Shown piece by piece: positions 8,654 through 16,572 of a DNA stretch of 64,000 nucleotides. The notes beneath the pieces are model-generated. The model was not told the origin of the DNA, searched no databases, and saw only the letters and a list, made by a program, of their open reading frames with translations. Numbering within the stretch: the stretch's first letter is position 1; each line of letters begins with the position of its first letter. This stretch comes from JBCDKH01 sp964388485. GTDB lineage: Bacteria > Planctomycetota > Phycisphaerae > Tepidisphaerales > Tepidisphaeraceae. Where the stretch lies: assembly GCA_964388485.1 (NCBI GenBank), contig CAYMAS010000008.1, positions 47,447 to 111,446 of the forward strand, in the 5' to 3' direction. The position numbers were made by a program, and so were the translations under genes.

Positions 8654-10225
8654 ATGCTGCCTGTAGAGCTCGATACCGCTCACAGCGATCTTCAGACGGC
8701 GGTGCGACGTGAGATGAAGGCCGGTCAGCCCCTAGCTCGTCTGGTGACGGCGTTGCGGGACCCGTCGATCGCAACGATCAGGATGCCGGACGGGAAGTAT
8801 CGGCTGAATTCGGCTGACTCACCGGTGCGGCACTTCCACGTCACGAACAACGACGACGGCCCGCGGCCGGTCGCGATGCATGCGGAGCATCTTCGCGACC
8901 TCACAATCGACGCGACAGGCGTGCGGTTCTCCATGAGCGGGTACATGAACGCTCTCTCGCTCGTCGATTGTCGCAACGTGACGCTGCGTGGCTTGACGAT
9001 CGACTGGCAAGAGCCGCTCGTGGCCGAGGCGCGGGTCGTGCGGGCGAGTCCCGGCGAGTTGCGGCTAACGATGCCGAAAGACGCCTCGTTTGAGGTACGC
9101 GGCGAGGATCTGTGGCTGGCCGGGGACGGGTGGGAGAAAGACGTGCGGCACCTGCTGGCGGTCGATCCGGCGACGCGTGGACCGGCCCGCGGGACGGGCG
9201 ACAATCTCGGATCGCCGTGGGGCACGCCGTTCAAGTTCGCGCAGGACGGAGCGGAGGTCCTGCTTCGTGGCAATTTCGACGTTCTGCCGGAGGTGGGGCA
9301 GATCGTTGTGCTCAACCCGCACCATCGGCCGGCGGTCGCGATTCACGTCCTTGGCGGGGAGAACGTCACGCTCGAGGACGTCACGATCCACGCCAGCCCC
9401 GGCATGGCGATCGTGGCCGAGCAGGTCGAGAATCTGACGATGCGTCGCTGCCGCGTCTTGCCGGCAGACGGGCGGCTGGTCTCAGCCAATGCAGATGCGA
9501 CCCACTGTGCCAACTGCCGCGGGACCGTCGTGCTGGAGGACGGCCACTTCGAGGGACAGCTCGATGACCCGGGCAACTTTCACGGCATGTATGTCCGGCT
9601 CGTGCAACGTGAAGGCGATGACGGGTTCGTGCTGCGTCGCGTGCACCGTCAGCAGCAGGGGGCCGAGTTCGCGCGGCCTGGCGACGAGGTGCGTTGGCTC
9701 GAGCCGGCGACGCTGCGGCCGATCGGGCGGGGCATCGTGGCGGAGGTCGAGGAGATAGATGCAGAACGACTGCGACTTCGGTTCAAGCTGGCGATCGGCG
9801 AGTTGCCGGACGATCTGGCTTTCGAGAATGTCACGGCGTCGCCGAACGTGATCGTGCGGGGCAACCGCGCGGGCAACAACCGCGCCCGCGGCTTCCTCGT
9901 CTCGACCGGCGGGCGGAACGTGGTCGAGAACAACGTCATCTACAGCGGCGGAGCTGGGGTGCAGGTGCACGCGGGGCTCGGCCTTTGGCACGAGTCCGGG
10001 GCGGTGAGAGACTTGACGATCCGCAACAACACCTTCCGCGGCTGCACGGAGGGCGGCTGGAGCAAGGCGGTGATCGACATCAACGCCCAGCCCGAGAACA
10101 AGCTGTCGAATTATCCGGTTCACAGCGGCATTCGCATCTCGGACAACACGGTCGAAGGCACGGCATCTCCGTTGGTCCAGGCCGAGCGAAGCGAGCCTAT
10201 TGAGCAGGATCAGGGAAAGGATTGA
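8654..10225 (+). CDS. GH110-like alpha-1,3-galactosidase (parallel beta-helix)
   Basis: 523 aa from ATG 8654, chosen because CGAGGACACC precedes it; upstream in-frame ATGs at 8564 and 8627 lack a ribosome site. The order of motifs follows GH110: a strand-turn repeat with LTIDATGV and GLTIDWQEP, then DATHCANCRGTVVLEDGHFE with LDDPGNFHGMY (D304-D305, the region of the catalytic acids in the family), then RARGFLVSTGGRNVVENN and LWHESGAVRDLTIRNN. GH110 enzymes are inverting exo-alpha-1,3-galactosidases acting on blood-group-B or carrageenan-like ends. There is no signal peptide, so it probably acts inside the cell on imported oligosaccharides. The sulfatase follows 82 bp downstream, which suits a sulfated galactan as substrate. 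Confidence 0.8.
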   Translation: MLPVELDTAHSDLQTAVRREMKAGQPLARLVTALRDPSIATIRMPDGKYRLNSADSPVRHFHVTNNDDGPRPVAMHAEHLRDLTIDATGVRFSMSGYMNALSLVDCRNVTLRGLTIDWQEPLVAEARVVRASPGELRLTMPKDASFEVRGEDLWLAGDGWEKDVRHLLAVDPATRGPARGTGDNLGSPWGTPFKFAQDGAEVLLRGNFDVLPEVGQIVVLNPHHRPAVAIHVLGGENVTLEDVTIHASPGMAIVAEQVENLTMRRCRVLPADGRLVSANADATHCANCRGTVVLEDGHFEGQLDDPGNFHGMYVRLVQREGDDGFVLRRVHRQQQGAEFARPGDEVRWLEPATLRPIGRGIVAEVEEIDAERLRLRFKLAIGELPDDLAFENVTASPNVIVRGNRAGNNRARGFLVSTGGRNVVENNVIYSGGAGVQVHAGLGLWHESGAVRDLTIRNNTFRGCTEGGWSKAVIDINAQPENKLSNYPVHSGIRISDNTVEGTASPLVQAERSEPIEQDQGKD

Positions 10226-10257
10226 GTAGTGGCAAGCGTCTCAGGTAGGTTTGGACT

Positions 10258-10269
10258 CGCAACGTTGTG
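10258..10269. promoter_or_regulatory. Candidate LacI-type operator, copy 4
   Basis: CGCAACGTTGTG, with the exact CAACGTTG core, 39 bp upstream of the sulfatase start and just after the GH110-like gene. Confidence 0.55.
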
Positions 10270-10307
10270 TTCTTGGGTGAAGGCTGTATGGTGAAGCCGT
10301 TATCGTG

Positions 10308-11615
10308 ATGAACCAGCCCAACGTCATCCTCTTCATCTCTCACGACACCGGGCGATATGTCTCGCCGCACGGGATTAAGACGGTTCGTACGCCGACCTCC
10401 GAACGGTTAGCGCGAGAGGGCGTTATGTTCGAGCAGGCGTTCTGCACGTCGCCGCTCTGCTCGCCGGCAAGGGCCTCGTGCGTTACGGGGCTCTACCCGC
10501 ACCGGCACGGTGTCAACGGCCTCACCGGCGATCCGCTGGGCCACTTCCAGTTTCACGACGGCGTCAAGCACGTCGCCCAGCATTTCAAGGACGGCGGCTA
10601 CGAGTCGATTCTCTGCGGCTTCGAGCACGAGGCAAGGCACTGGGAAGAACTCGGCTTCGACCGGACGATCAGCGGCCCTGGCGGCTGGTACAACGGCGGC
10701 GGCGACCTGCGGGAGCATCCGGACGAGCTCGACGCGTTTCTCAAAGGGCGTCACGACGACAAGCCGTTCTACATGCAGGTCGGCTGTCACGAGACGCACC
10801 GTGGGTGGCTGCGAGATGGTGTGGAGCCGGACGACGAGTTGGGCGTGACGGTGCCGCCTTACTTGAACGACATTCCTGAAGTTCGCCAGGAGCTGGCAGA
10901 GTTTCAGGGAGCGATTGGGCGGCTGGAGCAGGAGGTCGGGCGAATGCTCGACGTGTTGGACCGGCACGATTTGGCGAAGGACACGATCTTCATCTACACG
11001 ACCGACCACGGCATCGACATGCCGCGGGCCAAGGGCACGCTGTTTGATTCAGGGCTCGAGACGTTCCTCTTTGCCCGCTGGCCTGGACGTTGGCCGGCAG
11101 GTCGGCGGGTGCAAACACAGATCAGCCAGATCGACCTTGTGCCGACGCTGCTGGCCTCGTGCGGTCTCGATGTGCCGGAGGATCTGGACGGACTCGACAT
11201 CCGCTCGCTGCTGACGGGTGAGGGTTCGCCTCTTCGGCGAGAGGCCATCTTCGGAGAAAAGACCTACCACGACACGTACGACCCGATGCGGTGCATCCGC
11301 ACGGAGAAGTACAAATACATCCGCTACTTCGAGGTTTGCATCTTCGAAGACCTGCGGCTGGCGACGGCAGAGCGGTGGCACTTCATGGCTGACGGGTTCC
11401 GGCGCCGGGCCATCGAGGAGCTGTACGACCTGGAGGCCGATCCGAACGAGCGGTTCAACCTGTTGAAGGAACCCGGTCACGACGAGGCCGCCGCCGAGAT
11501 GCGTCAGCGGCTGGCGACGTGGATGCGTCAGACGAACGACCCGTTGTTGGAGGGGCCGATGTCCAGCCCGTTCTTCGACGAACAGCTCGAGGCTTTCTCG
11601 AAGCTCGCAAGCTGA
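10308..11615 (+). CDS. Cys-type sulfatase (family S1)
   Basis: 435 aa from ATG 10308; a GTG directly before it is also possible. The formylglycine motif C-S-P-A-R is at residues 51-55 within LCSPARASCVTGLYPHRHG. The N-terminus NVILFISHDTG carries one metal ligand Asp, and the second metal site is TTDHGID. The DTG start resembles S1 subfamilies related to N-sulfoglucosamine sulfohydrolase, but the subfamily is uncertain. No signal peptide is visible, unlike most polysaccharide sulfatases. Activity needs a formylglycine-generating enzyme, which is not in the window. It opens a tight plus-strand operon (12-bp gap to the GH74-like gene) running to about 16.5 kb, with a candidate operator 39 bp upstream. 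Confidence 0.88.
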   Translation: MNQPNVILFISHDTGRYVSPHGIKTVRTPTSERLAREGVMFEQAFCTSPLCSPARASCVTGLYPHRHGVNGLTGDPLGHFQFHDGVKHVAQHFKDGGYESILCGFEHEARHWEELGFDRTISGPGGWYNGGGDLREHPDELDAFLKGRHDDKPFYMQVGCHETHRGWLRDGVEPDDELGVTVPPYLNDIPEVRQELAEFQGAIGRLEQEVGRMLDVLDRHDLAKDTIFIYTTDHGIDMPRAKGTLFDSGLETFLFARWPGRWPAGRRVQTQISQIDLVPTLLASCGLDVPEDLDGLDIRSLLTGEGSPLRREAIFGEKTYHDTYDPMRCIRTEKYKYIRYFEVCIFEDLRLATAERWHFMADGFRRRAIEELYDLEADPNERFNLLKEPGHDEAAAEMRQRLATWMRQTNDPLLEGPMSSPFFDEQLEAFSKLAS

Positions 11616-11627
11616 GGATTTCAAGCG

Positions 11628-13778
11628 ATGAACAAGTCGAAGACCTCGAGATGGCGACTGCCACGTTCGAGCCTCCTGGCGATGCTGATCACGCTGATGC
11701 TGGCAGGTCCGCATGCTGCCAAGGCGCAGGATCGTGACCGGCTCGATCTGAGCCATGACTACGAGTGGAAGCCCCTGCTGATGGGTGCCGGAGGCTTCGT
11801 CACCGGGGTGGTCCTGCATCCAGAGGAGCCAGGCCTGATCTATGGCCGAACCGATGTCGGCAACGCTTACCGGTGGAGCGAGGACGACGAGGTTTGGACA
11901 CCGCTCATCACGGACGCGTCGATGCCCGCTGGCATGCCGCCGCGGTCCCATGGTGTGGCGTCGATCGCGGTTGACCCGACAGACCCTGATGTCGTCTATA
12001 TGGCCTTTGCCGCTCCGGACGAAGAAGGTACCATCTACCGCTCCGCCGACCGCGGAGCGTCCTGGACGCCTGGCGACCTGCGGGTCAAGATCGCACCCAA
12101 TGGCCTAGGCCGACTCGATGGGGAGCGGCTGGCGGTGGATTTCAAACGCCCAAACACGCTTTTCTACGGCTCGAACAACAATGGCCTGTGGCAGAGTCAA
12201 GACGCCGGGGCGACTTGGAAGCAGATCACGAACGGCATTGCGAAGGATCTCGACGTCCGCGAAGTGCTCGTTGATCCGCAGGCGGCGATCGTCTACTGCA
12301 TCGCCCGCGAAGATGCCGTTTACCGCTCGACCGATGGCGGCTCGACATTCGCCGCCATCACCGGCGGCCCGGATCAACCTCCGACCGGCAACGACTGGCG
12401 GGATGCTGATCTCGGACCAGACAGCACGCTGTACGTCCTGAGCGATCGAACCAGCGGCATCTCCGGCAACGCGTCGGCGAGCGTGTGGCGATTCGACGCT
12501 AAATCATCGAAGTGGAGCGAGATCTCTCCCGCCGGCAACCAGGCCTCCTACATCGACTTGGCCGTCAACCCGTTTGACGCCAACCACCTCCACGTCGCGC
12601 TCGGCAATGGCCAGAGCTTCCGCAGTCTCGACGGCGGCACAACGTGGAGCAAGCGTCTAGCCGTCTCGCGTGGTGAAGTCGACGTGCCATGGCATGCATG
12701 GACCAACGAAAACTGGTTCTCGACCGCCGACATCGCCTTCGATCCGCACGTCAGAAATCGCCTGTGGACCGCCCAAGGCATTGGCGTCTGGCGGACGAGC
12801 GATATCTTCGACCACGAAGTCACCTGGGCTGGCGTCTCGGCGGGCATAGAGGAGCTGGTCTGCAACGCCGTTATCGCTCCGCCGGGCGGGGACCCGATCA
12901 CGATGGTCTGGGACCGCACCGGTTACCGGCACGAGAACCTCGACGCGTTCCCGGTCGATCACCTGCCGGGCGATGGTGTCGAGGGCGGCAACGACTTCTC
13001 CAGCGGCTGGGATGTTACCTATTCAGCTCAAAATTCGGACTTCGTGGCGATCATCAGCGAAGACTACCGCGACCGCAAGCCGCACTTCAGCGGCTGGAGC
13101 GACGACGGTGGCAAGACGTGGAACGTCTTCGAATCCATCGGCGACCCGCAGCTTCGCGGCAAGGACGACCCGAACGAGACACACCCGCCGCGGCTGTCGT
13201 TCGGCAACATCGCCGTCAGTGCGACCGACGTCGACCGCATGGTCTGGTTGCCGGGCACCGGCGACGTGCCGTACGTGACGGCCAATCGCGGCAAGACGTG
13301 GCAGCCCAGCAAGGGGACACCGGGCAACCTCATTGGCGCCCATTACCGCAACGTCAAAGCTCTGGCGGCCGACCCGATCCAGGGCAACGTCTTTTGGCTG
13401 TGGAACCACCACTTCGATGGCGGCATCCTTCGCAGTGACGACTTCGGCAAAACGTTCAGCCCAATCGTCAGCAAAGGCCTGCCCGAGGGCGGACTCGACA
13501 ACTTCGTCCACGGAAAATTCGCCGTCACGCCTGGACAAAGCGGGCACCTGTGGATCTGCGACATCGATCAGATCAAGAACCCGACCGACGGTGGCTTGTA
13601 CCACAGCACGGACGGCGGCAAGTCCTTCCAGCGCGTCGGGCCGTTCCAAAAGCCGATCCAAATCGGCTTCGGCAAGGCGGCACCGGGCAGCGACTCGGCG
13701 ACCGTGTTTGTCTACGGCGTCGTTGGCCAGGACTACGGCCTCTATCGCTCGATCAACGACGGTCGAAGTTGGGCCTAA
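11628..13778 (+). CDS. GH74-like secreted beta-propeller glycosidase, frameshifted near its end
   Basis: 716 aa to the first stop. A signal peptide is present (basic start, hydrophobic core, HAAKAQ). The mature start YEWKPLLMGAGGFVTGVVLH, then LIYGRTDVGNAYRW, is the hallmark of GH74 xyloglucan-active enzymes, and Asp-box strands recur throughout (STDGGSTF, SLDGGTTW, SDDGGKTW, STDGGKSF, SINDGRSW). The frame stops at TAA 13776-13778 straight after the last Asp box. The next strands of the fold (GGILDKITCLSGDMDVFGRV, then YLGTSGNSFVYG) continue in the +1 frame to 13950. Removing one base at about 13773-13776 restores a protein of about 773 aa. Substrate specificity within GH74 is not readable. 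Confidence 0.82.
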   Translation: MNKSKTSRWRLPRSSLLAMLITLMLAGPHAAKAQDRDRLDLSHDYEWKPLLMGAGGFVTGVVLHPEEPGLIYGRTDVGNAYRWSEDDEVWTPLITDASMPAGMPPRSHGVASIAVDPTDPDVVYMAFAAPDEEGTIYRSADRGASWTPGDLRVKIAPNGLGRLDGERLAVDFKRPNTLFYGSNNNGLWQSQDAGATWKQITNGIAKDLDVREVLVDPQAAIVYCIAREDAVYRSTDGGSTFAAITGGPDQPPTGNDWRDADLGPDSTLYVLSDRTSGISGNASASVWRFDAKSSKWSEISPAGNQASYIDLAVNPFDANHLHVALGNGQSFRSLDGGTTWSKRLAVSRGEVDVPWHAWTNENWFSTADIAFDPHVRNRLWTAQGIGVWRTSDIFDHEVTWAGVSAGIEELVCNAVIAPPGGDPITMVWDRTGYRHENLDAFPVDHLPGDGVEGGNDFSSGWDVTYSAQNSDFVAIISEDYRDRKPHFSGWSDDGGKTWNVFESIGDPQLRGKDDPNETHPPRLSFGNIAVSATDVDRMVWLPGTGDVPYVTANRGKTWQPSKGTPGNLIGAHYRNVKALAADPIQGNVFWLWNHHFDGGILRSDDFGKTFSPIVSKGLPEGGLDNFVHGKFAVTPGQSGHLWICDIDQIKNPTDGGLYHSTDGGKSFQRVGPFQKPIQIGFGKAAPGSDSATVFVYGVVGQDYGLYRSINDGRSWA

Positions 13779-13950
13779 GATCGATGACGCACCCGGCGGG
13801 ATTCTCGACAAGATCACCTGCCTGAGCGGCGACATGGACGTGTTCGGTCGTGTCTACCTTGGCACGAGTGGCAACAGCTTCGTCTATGGAACGCCTCGGT
13901 CGTCCTTTGCCGCTGCTCCTTCCCTCAAACACGAATCATGGCATCCTTGA
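13777..13950 (+). other. Out-of-frame C-terminal segment of the GH74-like gene
   Basis: In the frame +1 to the GH74-like gene the sequence reads KIDDAPGGILDKITCLSGDM, then the VFGRVYLGTSG strand typical of the last GH74 blade, and stops at TGA 13948-13950, 13 bp into the next gene. It has no start codon of its own. This is either a real one-base insertion or an assembly error. Confidence 0.75.
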
Positions 13951-15113
13951 ACATCGGCGTCATCGGCGCGGGCATGATCGCCCGCGGGGCGGTCAAGAGC
14001 ATCAACCAGCACGACGACGTCAAGATCGTCGCCGCCTTCGATCCCGACGCCGAGCGACTGGCCTCGCTCCAAGAGCTTGGCGAGATCACGCGGACGCACA
14101 ATTCGCGGCAGAAGCTGCTCGAGGATGACGAGTTAGACGCGGTTTATGTCGCCGTCCCGAACAAGTTCCACGCCGAGACCGCCCGCGCGGTTCTGCAGAG
14201 CGGCCGACACTGCCTGCTCGAAAAGCCGTTCGCCCTCAGTTATGCCGAGGCCAAGAGCGTCGTCGACGCGGCAGACGAAAGCGGCAAAACCTTCATGCTG
14301 GGCATGAACCAGCGATTCGGCGCGGGTCGTCAGCGTGTTCGCAGACTCGTTCGCGACGGCGTGCTCGGCGAGATCTATCACGCCAAGGGCTTCTGGATGC
14401 GACGCGGCGGTATCCCGAAGCTCAACACCTGGTTCGGCCACAAGAGTGCATCCGGCGGCGGGTGCATGCTCGACATCGGCGTGCACATGCTCGACCTGAC
14501 GATGTGGCTCGCCGACAACTTCCGGCCCACGAGCGTGCTGTCCAAAACCTACACGAAGTTCGGCCCGCGCGGCATCGGTGAGGGCGGCTGGGGGCTCAGC
14601 GATGCCGACCCGTCGCTCAGCTTCGACGTCGACGACTTCGCTAGCGCGCTCGTCACCTTCGAGAACGGCATGACGCTCGCGGTCGACGTCTCCTGGGCTG
14701 CGATGATGGAGGTCGATAGCCGTGAGGGCAGTCAGCTGTTCGGCACCGAGGCCGGCGCGAGTGTCGACCCGGCCAAGCTGCACCGCCTGGCCGAAGGCGT
14801 CGCCGCCCCGCAGGCCGAGGCCGACGGTTCAGATCCCAACGCGGCTGACGTGTCGAAGAGCGTTTACGAGACGCTGACCATCGGCGACGAGGGAGCGGGC
14901 GAAGGCTCGCAGCAGGGCAGCATCGGCGTGCCGCTCGAGTACGAGCATTGCAACCGTTTCCACAACTTCATCAACGCCGTCCTCGGCCGCGAGGCCAAGT
15001 GCTGCCTCGACCACGAAGTGCTGACCGTGCAGAAGGTGCTCGACGCGATCTACGAGAGCAGCCGCACCGGCCGGCAGGTCGATGTCACGCCCGAAGAGCC
15101 CAAGGCGTCGTGA
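13938..15113 (+). CDS. Gfo/Idh/MocA-family NAD(P)-dependent oxidoreductase
   Basis: 391 aa. Rossmann fold at the N-terminus (IGVIGAGMIARG), the EKP motif LLEKPFALSY that contributes the catalytic Lys, and the substrate-domain motif GGGCMLDIGVHMLDL with the catalytic His. Family members oxidise or epimerise sugars, inositols and sugar acids in the cytoplasm, so it probably handles a monosaccharide freed by the upstream enzymes. The start overlaps the restored GH74-like frame by 13 bp, and the stop overlaps the next gene's GTG (GTGA), both signs of translational coupling. Exact substrate unknown. Confidence 0.88.
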   Translation: MASLNIGVIGAGMIARGAVKSINQHDDVKIVAAFDPDAERLASLQELGEITRTHNSRQKLLEDDELDAVYVAVPNKFHAETARAVLQSGRHCLLEKPFALSYAEAKSVVDAADESGKTFMLGMNQRFGAGRQRVRRLVRDGVLGEIYHAKGFWMRRGGIPKLNTWFGHKSASGGGCMLDIGVHMLDLTMWLADNFRPTSVLSKTYTKFGPRGIGEGGWGLSDADPSLSFDVDDFASALVTFENGMTLAVDVSWAAMMEVDSREGSQLFGTEAGASVDPAKLHRLAEGVAAPQAEADGSDPNAADVSKSVYETLTIGDEGAGEGSQQGSIGVPLEYEHCNRFHNFINAVLGREAKCCLDHEVLTVQKVLDAIYESSRTGRQVDVTPEEPKAS

Positions 15114-16492
15114 GCGACGACTTCCTGAAGCCGGCGTGGAGCGTCGACCTCGGCCAGCCGATCGGCCAGTGTCGGGCCGTGCCGGTGCGACTCGGCAGCG
15201 GCGGCGGGCACGACGGCATCGACGCGATTCTCGTCGTCGTCGGTGGCGATTTCGACGTCGACCCATTCAGCGAGATGTTCTTCCTGCCGAGGGACACGCT
15301 GAAGCTCGTTCTGCTCGACGCCGTCGACGGCAGCGTGATCTGGCGGCAGGATTTGGGCCGCGGCGTCATTCCGGGCATGTGGTTCTGCCCCGTGCTGCCG
15401 TTCGACCTGGACGGCGACGGCGTCGACGAGATCTGGCTCGTCACGGGCGAGCCGGACCATCCGATGACGGCCTACGACGCAAAGCTCGAGCGTCGCGACG
15501 CGGCCACGGGTGAGATCACGGGCCGGTGGAAGTGGCCGATCAAGTTCGGGCACGAGGCGATGTCGAGCGTCTATCGCCGGTTTTTGATGCCGGCCTTCGT
15601 CCACGGCGAGGCGGTCCTCGTTGCCGGGCAAGGCACGTACGAAAACATGCTGCTGACGGCCTTCGACGCCCAGATGAACCAGCGATGGCAGACGGAGATG
15701 ACAGCGGATGCGCCCGGTGCCCGTGGCAGCCACATGTGCGCGATCGTCGACCTCGACGGCGACGGAATCGACGAGGTGCTCTGGGGCGAACGCGTCATAA
15801 GGCTCAGCGACGGTCGCGAGCTGTTCTGCTGCGACCGCGACGTCTACCGCGGCCACAGCGACGTCGTCCAGCCGATCCGGCTCGACGACGGCTCGTGGCG
15901 GATCTTCACCTGTCGTGAGGACGACTACGAGGCGAGCCCGCGGGTCGTGATGTTTGACGGCGAAGGCCGCCGGCTGTGGGGCCACGTCGACCGCGGGCAC
16001 ATCGATATGGGCTGGACCGCACGCATCGGCCCCGGCGGACGGCTCGTCACGACGGCGATCAAGATCGGCAAGAAGACCTGCGGCCCCGACGGCCGATTTC
16101 ATCAGGCGATCGAGGAGTTCGCCTTCGACACGATCACCGGCGAGCCGATCGAGCTGGGCTTCTCGCACTACCGCACGCTGCCGGTCGACCTCGACGGCGA
16201 CGGCCGACACGAACTGGTTCGCGGCCAGGCCAGCGGCGGCGGTGAGGTGTTAGACAGCGACGGCAACTTGCTTTTCGACCTCGGCGGGCCGGTCGCGATG
16301 CTCAGCCGCTTCCTCGACCTGCCCGGCGAGCAACTGCTGAGCTACCACGCCGACGGCGGACTGACAGCGTGGCACTGCCCGGGAGCCGTCGACACGCCCG
16401 CCGCGACGGTTCGGTATGCCGACGCGACCTACCGGACGAACCAGCGGCTGACGAGCAGCGGCTACAACCTGATCAACCTCGGCGGGCTCTGA
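15110..16492 (+). CDS. FG-GAP/calcium-binding beta-propeller protein, possible PL11-like relative
   Basis: 460 aa from GTG 15110, chosen because it overlaps the upstream stop as GTGA; the frame is open further upstream only inside the oxidoreductase gene. Three DxDGDGxDE-type loops (FDLDGDGVDEIWLV, VDLDGDGIDEVLWG, VDLDGDGRHELVRG) mark FG-GAP/integrin-like blades that bind calcium. Similar loops occur in rhamnogalacturonan lyases of PL11, but I see no decisive lyase motif, so function stays open. No signal peptide is present, which is odd for a polysaccharide-facing propeller and points to intracellular action or a misjudged start. It is the last gene of the sulfatase operon. Confidence 0.6.
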   Translation: MSDDFLKPAWSVDLGQPIGQCRAVPVRLGSGGGHDGIDAILVVVGGDFDVDPFSEMFFLPRDTLKLVLLDAVDGSVIWRQDLGRGVIPGMWFCPVLPFDLDGDGVDEIWLVTGEPDHPMTAYDAKLERRDAATGEITGRWKWPIKFGHEAMSSVYRRFLMPAFVHGEAVLVAGQGTYENMLLTAFDAQMNQRWQTEMTADAPGARGSHMCAIVDLDGDGIDEVLWGERVIRLSDGRELFCCDRDVYRGHSDVVQPIRLDDGSWRIFTCREDDYEASPRVVMFDGEGRRLWGHVDRGHIDMGWTARIGPGGRLVTTAIKIGKKTCGPDGRFHQAIEEFAFDTITGEPIELGFSHYRTLPVDLDGDGRHELVRGQASGGGEVLDSDGNLLFDLGGPVAMLSRFLDLPGEQLLSYHADGGLTAWHCPGAVDTPAATVRYADATYRTNQRLTSSGYNLINLGGL

Positions 16493-16525
16493 CTTCTTGA
16501 CGAGGCGCCGAGCGTCGGGTACCTT

Positions 16526-16541
16526 GGTGCAACGTTGCACC
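16526..16541. promoter_or_regulatory. Candidate LacI-type operator, copy 5 (perfect 16-bp palindrome)
   Basis: GGTGCAACGTTGCACC is fully self-complementary, the best copy in the window. It lies 31 bp upstream of the next gene and just after the sulfatase operon. Confidence 0.65.
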
Positions 16542-16572
16542 GCCTGCCGGCTGTGACACCCTGGAGGAACCT

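Noticed and set aside
13770..13790. Programmed +1 frameshift in the GH74-like gene
   Set aside because: GCC-TAA-G lacks the slippery codon and upstream Shine-Dalgarno seen in known +1 sites; insertion or sequence error is simpler.
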